Source: Candidatus Aminicenantota bacterium
GTDB lineage: Bacteria; Acidobacteriota; Aminicenantia; UBA2199
Direction of reading: 5' to 3'
Length of the DNA stretch: 9,904 nucleotides
Assembly: GCA_020355945.1 (NCBI GenBank)
Contig: CP070627.1
Coordinates: 4,152,772-4,162,675 of the forward strand
Below the pieces are notes generated by a model. The model made no database searches. It was not told the DNA's origin and worked only from the letters and a program-made list of their open reading frames with translations. Of this stretch, positions 6,360 through 9,904 are shown piece by piece; the first letter of the stretch is position 1; the number at the start of each line of letters is the position of its first letter. The translations under genes were made by a program, and so were the position numbers.

Positions 6360-8192
6360 TTAGCCTGAGTTATCTCTTTTTATCCCCATTTTTTTCATTT
6401 TTTTATGGAGACCATGGTAGGTCATATTTAACTCTTTGGCAGCTCTTGATTTATTCCACCGGTGCTTTTTTAATACTTCAATAATGGTTTCAGGTTCCGG
6501 TTTCAGGTTATATCCTTTTGGGGCTGATGAGGGCAAATGAAGTGCCGGTTGATTGGTTGACTCATAATCTTTTTTAATTTTTTCCGATAGGATATCAAAA
6601 TCCACGCGCTCGCCGTCATCTGTAAGGTTAACGATACAGTTAATTTCATTCTCCAATTCCCTGACATTGCCGTTCCAGTTAAAATTGACCAGGGCTTCGA
6701 AAGCTTTGACTGAATATCCGCTAATAAAGCGATTCCTCTGCTGGCAAAATTTATTGGTAAAGTAATTAATTAATGCGGGGATATCTTCTCTTCTTTCCCT
6801 TAACGGGGGTATAGTGATAGTACGGTGGACCAGTCGGTAGTAAAGGTCCTCTCTAAATTTTTTCTCTTTGATTAGTTCTTCCAGGTTTTGATGGGTGAGG
6901 GATATGATTCTCAGGTTAACTTTAATGGGTATCGATCCCCCCAACCTGTAAAATTCAAGTTCCTGTAATGCCCTCAGGAGTTTAGCCTGGAGGTTGAGGG
7001 GCATATCACTGATTTCATCCAGGACCAGGGTGCCGCCGGATGCCAATTCCAGTTTTCCCTTTTTTTGGTTATAGGCGCCGGTAAATGCACCTTTTTCGTA
7101 TCCAAAAAGTTCTGATTCCAGGAGATTTTCAGGTATTGCCGCGCAGTTGAGGGCCACAAATTTTTCTTGATCCCGTTGGGAATAGCGGTGAATCAACCGG
7201 GCAAACAGCTCTTTCCCGGTACCACTCTCTCCTTCGATCAATACAAATACATCCGAGTCCGCCATCTTTTTAGCCTGTTGAATCAAGGCTTTCATGGTTT
7301 CACTATGGGTGATGATCTTTATCTCATCTTGCCTTTCCTTTACTTTTTTTGGTGCCTGATATTTCTTTTCTTCAATCACTTTATACAGGAATTCAATCAT
7401 TTTAGCCAGGGAGATAAGAAAAGCATTGATGCCTACGAGCCTTTCCAGCCTGTCATCTTTAGGAAAATAGACCAGGCAGCTCTGATTACTTCCCAAAACC
7501 AATGGCTCTGCGCAATAGCTGCCGCAGGCATCCGTACCTGTATGGTTTTGTTTATCCAATGGATATCTCTGCCGGAAAAGCGATGGATTCGTCTCCAGGA
7601 TTTCTTTAAGGTGATAAAAGAAGCCCTGGTCAGCATTGATGGAAAGATGAATCGTTGTATTTCCATCTTGCTTTTCCACCAGGAAGAATACCCCGAAACC
7701 GGGAAATTCCGCCAGCTTTAATGAGAGATAAGAAATAAATTCATTAAAGGTATTAAAATTGAGACCTTTTTGCAAGATTTCTATTTCTATTCCTTTAAAT
7801 ACGGATCCCAGGGTTTTGGTTTTTTTGTGGCTTATTTTGCTTTCTTTGTATTTCGGTTCTTTAATAAAATCCGGGCTAAACTGTTCGGAGAGGGTAAATT
7901 CGGATGTTTCTCCTGTTTCCAGGGAGAATATGATTTCACCTACTTTGAAGGATTCGCCGGTTTTTAATTCTGCTTTTTTTACTTTTTTGTTGTTCACAAA
8001 GATGCCGTTTGCCGATCCGGCATCTTCAACCAGGAAAGAATTGGGTTTGAGGGTAATATTTACATGTTTTCTTGAGATAAATTCGTTATTGATAACAATA
8101 TCGTTGGTTTCATCCCTTCCGATGGTGATTGTGGATTTTTGTAAAGGATATTTTTTTGAAAAGCCGGCAATTGTGTAAAGAAGGTATTTCAT
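6360..8192 (-). CDS. FHA-domain sigma-54-dependent transcriptional activator
   Basis: 610 residues. Residues 1-92 are an FHA domain with the phosphothreonine-binding set G25-R26, S40-R41-x-H43 and N62-G63. Residues about 130-275 are a degenerate GAF-like domain containing C223 and C227. Residues 292-530 are the AAA+ sigma-54 activator domain: Walker A GESGTGKE (321-328), the sigma-54 contact loop GAFTGA (368-373), Walker B LVLDE (389-393), arginine-finger region FREDLYYRL (446-454) and sensor 2 NGNVREL (507-513). Residues 566-602 are a Fis-type helix-turn-helix (WNKSRAAKELNMTYHGLHKK). It binds enhancer DNA and uses ATP to remodel sigma-54 RNA polymerase. The FHA domain suggests control by a Ser/Thr kinase, and one lies in this window. 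The ATG at 8192 fits the FHA fold, but no Shine-Dalgarno lies close: the nearest purine run, AAGGTGA (8214-8220), is 21 bases away and is the end of a short upstream ORF. Translation may therefore depend on that ORF. Confidence 0.95.
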   Translation of the reverse strand: MKYLLYTIAGFSKKYPLQKSTITIGRDETNDIVINNEFISRKHVNITLKPNSFLVEDAGSANGIFVNNKKVKKAELKTGESFKVGEIIFSLETGETSEFTLSEQFSPDFIKEPKYKESKISHKKTKTLGSVFKGIEIEILQKGLNFNTFNEFISYLSLKLAEFPGFGVFFLVEKQDGNTTIHLSINADQGFFYHLKEILETNPSLFRQRYPLDKQNHTGTDACGSYCAEPLVLGSNQSCLVYFPKDDRLERLVGINAFLISLAKMIEFLYKVIEEKKYQAPKKVKERQDEIKIITHSETMKALIQQAKKMADSDVFVLIEGESGTGKELFARLIHRYSQRDQEKFVALNCAAIPENLLESELFGYEKGAFTGAYNQKKGKLELASGGTLVLDEISDMPLNLQAKLLRALQELEFYRLGGSIPIKVNLRIISLTHQNLEELIKEKKFREDLYYRLVHRTITIPPLRERREDIPALINYFTNKFCQQRNRFISGYSVKAFEALVNFNWNGNVRELENEINCIVNLTDDGERVDFDILSEKIKKDYESTNQPALHLPSSAPKGYNLKPEPETIIEVLKKHRWNKSRAAKELNMTYHGLHKKMKKMGIKRDNSG

Positions 8193-8213
8193 AAAAAAAG
8201 TATAGAAGAAAAG

Positions 8214-8309
8214 TCACCTTTTTTCAAGACCCCGGAGGGAATATGGAGACAGGCAAAAATTTGGATAAGTTAAAATAACCATCGTTTTTAACATGGTGTC
8301 TTTAAGCAT
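8214..8309 (-). CDS. 31-residue upstream ORF before the sigma-54 activator
   Basis: Not a recognised family. Seen: a perfect AAGGAGG (8322-8316), six bases, then ATG at 8309, giving 31 codons ending in TGA (8216-8214). The peptide starts MLKDTMLKTMVILTYPNF and ends LRGLEKR. It has a short hydrophobic patch but no full membrane helix. Its frame is the same as that of the activator: after TGA come seven sense codons, then the activator ATG. The activator itself lacks a nearby ribosome site, so this ORF probably recruits the ribosomes and the activator is reached by reinitiation or coupling, or the ORF is a regulatory leader peptide. A sigma-54-like promoter lies about 60 bases upstream of its ATG. 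Support comes from the ribosome site and position; there is no homology evidence. Confidence 0.5.
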   Translation of the reverse strand: MLKDTMLKTMVILTYPNFCLSPYSLRGLEKR

Positions 8310-8315
8310 TTTTTA

Positions 8316-8322
8316 CCTCCTT
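8316..8322 (-). promoter_or_regulatory. Perfect Shine-Dalgarno site of the 31-codon ORF
   Basis: AAGGAGG on the minus strand, six bases from the ATG at 8309. It is the only strong ribosome site between the phosphoesterase stop and the activator start, and it defines the short ORF. Confidence 0.6.
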
Positions 8323-8367
8323 GTCTATGATATTTTTTCATTTCCAAAGCAAAGCATAATCCTAAAA

Positions 8368-8384
8368 TGCAATCTTTTCACCAG
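8368..8384 (-). promoter_or_regulatory. Sigma-54-like promoter upstream of the activator transcript
   Basis: On the minus strand CTGGTGAAAAGATTGCA: TGG and TTGCA with GG and GC exactly ten bases apart, as in the -24/-12 consensus (TGGCAC, N5, TTGCA). The CAC part is changed to TGA. The predicted start is near 8357, about 48 bases before the ATG of the short ORF. Its position upstream of a sigma-54 activator suggests autoregulation. The match is by eye and could be chance. Confidence 0.4.
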
Positions 8385-8391
8385 GACCGGG

Positions 8392-8413
8392 GTTTAATTG
8401 TTGAGAATTAAAC
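8392..8413. promoter_or_regulatory. AT-rich 8-base inverted repeat, possible operator
   Basis: GTTTAATT, six-base loop GTTGAG, AATTAAAC: a perfect 8-base inverted repeat in the gap after the phosphoesterase gene. It lies just upstream of the sigma-54-like site, centred near -45 of the predicted start. It lacks a T-tract on the minus strand, so it is not a convincing terminator. A binding site for a dimeric Fis-type regulator is possible. Confidence 0.35.
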
Positions 8414-8473
8414 TTTAGTTCTATTGTGATTTCAAATTGTACACTCTGTGTTCTCTCTGGCTCAACAAAATTT

Positions 8474-9541
8474 CTACCTGGTGAGCACAATTTTAACGAT
8501 CTCATTCCGGGAAAACAGCCGCATCGGCACCTTTAACACACTGGTACCACAAGAGGTATAAATATAAGAATCACCCTCCTGATAAAGCCCGTAAGGATAA
8601 TGATATCCAAGCATAACCAAAAGATCCATAGGAGGAATTTGCCCCGCATGAGTATGCCCGGAAAGTTGTAAATCAATTCCATACTCCATGGCGACTTTAA
8701 AGTATTCCGGCCTGTGAGAAAGAAAGATAACCGGTAAAGACGGATCGATATTTTTCAAGGCTTTGTCTATATCTGCTCCCGGCCTATTATAAGCTTTTCC
8801 ATGGGGATCACAGATGCCCGCCAATTGGATACCTCCTGCCACGGTGACGGTCTGGTTATTGAGAAGGGTAATACCAGCTTCTTTTGTAATGCCGGAAAAA
8901 TTCTTACCGCCCTCATAGACATCATGATTCCCACTCACGGCATATACACCGTGTATTGATTTTAATTTTTTGAGCGCTTCAGCATAAGGTTTCCCGTTCT
9001 CATTCCATCCATTTTCTTCTATCAAATCGCCGGTAATCACCACCAGGTGGGGATGGAGTGCATTGATTTTTTTTACCACCTGTTCCAGCCATTCTGGTTT
9101 AGCCACACCTCCAAGATGAAGATCAGAAAGCTGAACAATCGTAAAACCGTTCAATTCTTCCGGTAATTTAGCCATTGCCAGGTGAATTTCTTTAACCATG
9201 GGCAACCGCAACCCATTGAAAATAGAATAAAAAGATGTAAGTATGAGTACTACAAATGTCCCGAACACGATTTGCTGTCTATATTTGGAAAACAAAAGCG
9301 AAACCACACTGCAGATGATGTAATGAGTAAACGCCAGACCAAATACCCCCTCCCATATTTTTCCAGTTCCAACAAGAGAACTGAACACACTACCGGGGGA
9401 ACTGACTATTAAAAACAAAACACCTCCTAAAAGCAGGAGGAGCAAGATGATTTTTTGGCGTCGGGAAAAAGTCAGATCAATGGTAAAAGCCTTATATAAA
9501 ACAGCAAGAATCACTAACGAAATGATAGTGACAACGATCAT
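8474..9541 (-). CDS. Membrane-anchored calcineurin-like metallophosphoesterase
   Basis: 355 residues. Hydrophobic helices at about 2-20, 30-48, 63-85 and 90-108 anchor the protein. Residues 130-345 are the phosphoesterase domain with all the di-metal motifs: DLH (140-142), GD (171-172), GNHD (204-207), H276 in LSHRPE, and GHTH (295-298) in SGHTHAGQIPP. The domain resembles the YkuE/YaeI group, which hydrolyses phosphodiesters or phosphomonoesters and includes enzymes acting on lipid-linked substrates. The catalytic side cannot be fixed from sequence. The substrate is unknown, though the membrane anchor favours a lipid or envelope phosphate. Its ATG at 9541 overlaps the TGA of a 29-codon ORF that carries the strong ribosome site; its own upstream sequence has only a weak GAGTGA. 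It is therefore probably translated by coupling. It is followed by 160 bases before the next short ORF and is likely a separate unit from the activator. Confidence 0.93.
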   Translation of the reverse strand: MIVVTIISLVILAVLYKAFTIDLTFSRRQKIILLLLLLGGVLFLIVSSPGSVFSSLVGTGKIWEGVFGLAFTHYIICSVVSLLFSKYRQQIVFGTFVVLILTSFYSIFNGLRLPMVKEIHLAMAKLPEELNGFTIVQLSDLHLGGVAKPEWLEQVVKKINALHPHLVVITGDLIEENGWNENGKPYAEALKKLKSIHGVYAVSGNHDVYEGGKNFSGITKEAGITLLNNQTVTVAGGIQLAGICDPHGKAYNRPGADIDKALKNIDPSLPVIFLSHRPEYFKVAMEYGIDLQLSGHTHAGQIPPMDLLVMLGYHYPYGLYQEGDSYIYTSCGTSVLKVPMRLFSRNEIVKIVLTR

Positions 9542-9627
9542 TTTATATCACTCATATGTTTTGACATCCCATGGTTTTTCCCTAAGATTAAAATTAAGAT
9601 CATTAGTACTTTTTTTACTTGCTTCAT
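9538..9627 (-). CDS. 29-residue small hydrophobic leader ORF overlapping the phosphoesterase start
   Basis: Not a recognised family. Seen: a perfect AAGGAGG (9640-9634), six bases, then ATG at 9627, then 29 codons ending in TGA (9540-9538). The stop overlaps the phosphoesterase ATG (AATGA), the classic arrangement for translational coupling. The peptide begins with a basic stretch (MKQVKKV), continues as an aliphatic core (LMILILILG) and ends in a polar tail with several His, Lys and Met residues. It could be a one-pass small membrane protein that works with the enzyme, or a leader whose translation opens the enzyme's start site. The hydrophobic core of about ten residues is short for a full bilayer span. 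The ribosome site and exact overlap make real translation likely. Confidence 0.6.
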   Translation of the reverse strand: MKQVKKVLMILILILGKNHGMSKHMSDIK

Positions 9628-9633
9628 ATTGTT

Positions 9634-9640
9634 CCTCCTT
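9634..9640 (-). promoter_or_regulatory. Perfect Shine-Dalgarno site of the 29-codon ORF
   Basis: AAGGAGG on the minus strand, six bases before the ATG at 9627. Spacing and sequence match the site before the 31-codon ORF at 8309. It is the only strong ribosome site upstream of the phosphoesterase. Confidence 0.65.
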
Positions 9641-9671
9641 ACATTGATACAAGCAATAATAGTGTAGTTAG

Positions 9672-9687
9672 AGCAAAATTTCGACCG
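9672..9687 (-). promoter_or_regulatory. Possible sigma-54-like promoter upstream of the phosphoesterase transcript
   Basis: On the minus strand CGGTCGAAATTTTGCT: GG and GC are ten bases apart with TTGCT at the -12 end. The -24 end is poor (CGG instead of TGG, and no CAC). The predicted start is near 9661, about 34 bases upstream of the small ORF start. It is weaker than the site at 8368-8384 and listed mainly because the two occur in matching positions. Confidence 0.25.
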
Positions 9688-9750
9688 GAATCATGATTTA
9701 GAACCCAATGGGAAACTGCCAGGTAATATTTGGATCCTGCCTCTCCTGGT

Positions 9751-9790
9751 AAAAAAAAGGTGACAGTTAAGAATCGGTCCCCATTATTTT
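9751..9790. repeat. GGTGACAG...GGTCCCCATT repeat fragment
   Basis: The segment runs AAAAAAAAGGTGACAG, ten other bases, then GTCCCCATTATTTT. It resembles, from memory, the dispersed element with GGTGACAG joined directly to TCCCCATTTTT seen in many environmental genomes, often near REP-type transposases; here the halves are separated by about ten bases. No transposase is present in the window. Confidence 0.35.
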
Positions 9791-9792
9791 CC

Positions 9793-9820
9793 TTCGTGAT
9801 AATTCGTGTAATTCGTGGGC
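9793..9820. repeat. Second copy of the CGTGTAATT repeat
   Basis: The last 20 bases (9801-9820, AATTCGTGTAATTCGTGGGC) are identical to 1498-1517 in the right arm of the inverted repeat at 1441-1523, in the same orientation, and a further CGTG-AT lies just upstream. The opposite arm is missing here, so this is a half element without a hairpin. Confidence 0.7.
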
Positions 9821-9860
9821 TATTTTGTTTCGTTACCGGGGGGCGGCTCACGAGGCTGCA

Positions 9861-9904
9861 CTTTTTTGCCCTTTTTTGCCTGGCACCTTTTTTGGCACCT
9901 TTTT
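9861..9904. repeat. Short tandem repeats CTTTTTTGCC and GGCACCTTTTTT at the window edge
   Basis: CTTTTTTGCC occurs twice in tandem (9861-9870, 9871-9880), followed by GGCACCTTTTTT (9882-9893) and a second copy cut by the window end (9894-9904). The unit GGCACCTTTTT matches half of a palindrome (AAAAAGGTGCC) that I recall as a common dispersed element. With the two elements before it, this makes the right end a repeat cluster with no gene. Confidence 0.6.

Noticed and set aside
7167..7721. 184-codon plus-strand ORF inside the sigma-54 activator
   Set aside because: It is opposite the GAF-like region and the start of the AAA+ domain, whose motifs are complete on the minus strand; the plus product is low-complexity and aromatic-rich, with no known domain.
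7759..8178. 139-codon plus-strand ORF opposite the FHA domain
   Set aside because: All FHA key residues are on the minus strand; the plus ORF is a by-product of that coding sequence.
8321..8336. Alternative short minus-strand ORF starting ATGAAAAAATATCATAG upstream of the 31-codon ORF
   Set aside because: Only 16 codons, no proper ribosome site, and its frame reads through the strong AAGGAGG that serves the other ORF.
9639..9851. 70-codon minus-strand ORF upstream of the phosphoesterase
   Set aside because: It runs through three dispersed repeats, overlaps the ribosome site of the 29-codon ORF, and has no ribosome site or domain of its own.

Overview
The window is about 42% GC and reads as the genome of a free-living, probably Gram-negative environmental bacterium with a large signalling repertoire. 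The evidence is a eukaryote-type Ser/Thr kinase, a sigma-54 activator with an FHA domain, strong Shine-Dalgarno sites and several short dispersed repeats of types I recall from sediment and uncultured genomes (Aminicenantes/Acidobacteriota, deltaproteobacteria, Bacteroidota). I cannot fix the phylum from sequence alone. There are no rRNA or tRNA genes, CRISPR arrays, phage genes or transposase genes, and no gene-free stretch over 300 bases.

Layout. Positions 1-1324: a membrane-anchored coiled-coil protein on the minus strand whose reading frame breaks near 239-242. The next frame continues as clean coding sequence to a stop at 93, adding about 49 residues, so the intact gene would be 93-1324. 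A dispersed repeat follows its end. Positions 1325-1535: a large inverted repeat made of 9-base units, probably a terminator. Positions 1536-5065: a minus-strand operon transcribed kinase, then membrane sensor, then cupin. The kinase is soluble (receiver-like domain, Ser/Thr kinase, two roadblock-like regions, C-terminal helical domain). The next gene overlaps it by one base and encodes a two-pass receptor with a Cache-like sensor and a HAMP domain but no output domain. A small cupin follows 21 bases later. Positions 5252-6280: a divergent plus-strand MscS-family mechanosensitive channel with its own promoter-like site. Positions 6360-8309: a minus-strand FHA / AAA+ / Fis-HTH sigma-54 activator preceded by a 31-codon ORF with a perfect Shine-Dalgarno site. 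Positions 8474-9627: a membrane-anchored metallophosphoesterase preceded by a 29-codon hydrophobic ORF, also with a perfect Shine-Dalgarno site and overlapping the enzyme's start codon. Positions 9640-9904: a cluster of short dispersed repeats.

How the genes may work together (inference). The HAMP receptor and the kinase look like a split transmembrane Ser/Thr kinase: the receptor senses outside the membrane and passes the signal to the co-translated cytoplasmic kinase. The nearby FHA domain is the standard phosphothreonine reader, so the activator could be a downstream target. Both small leader ORFs sit just downstream of GG-N10-GC sequences resembling sigma-54 promoters, so the activator gene and the phosphoesterase gene may belong to the activator's own regulon. 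The most notable items are the two uncatalogued small ORFs, the frameshift with its recoverable C-terminus, and the split receptor-kinase pair.
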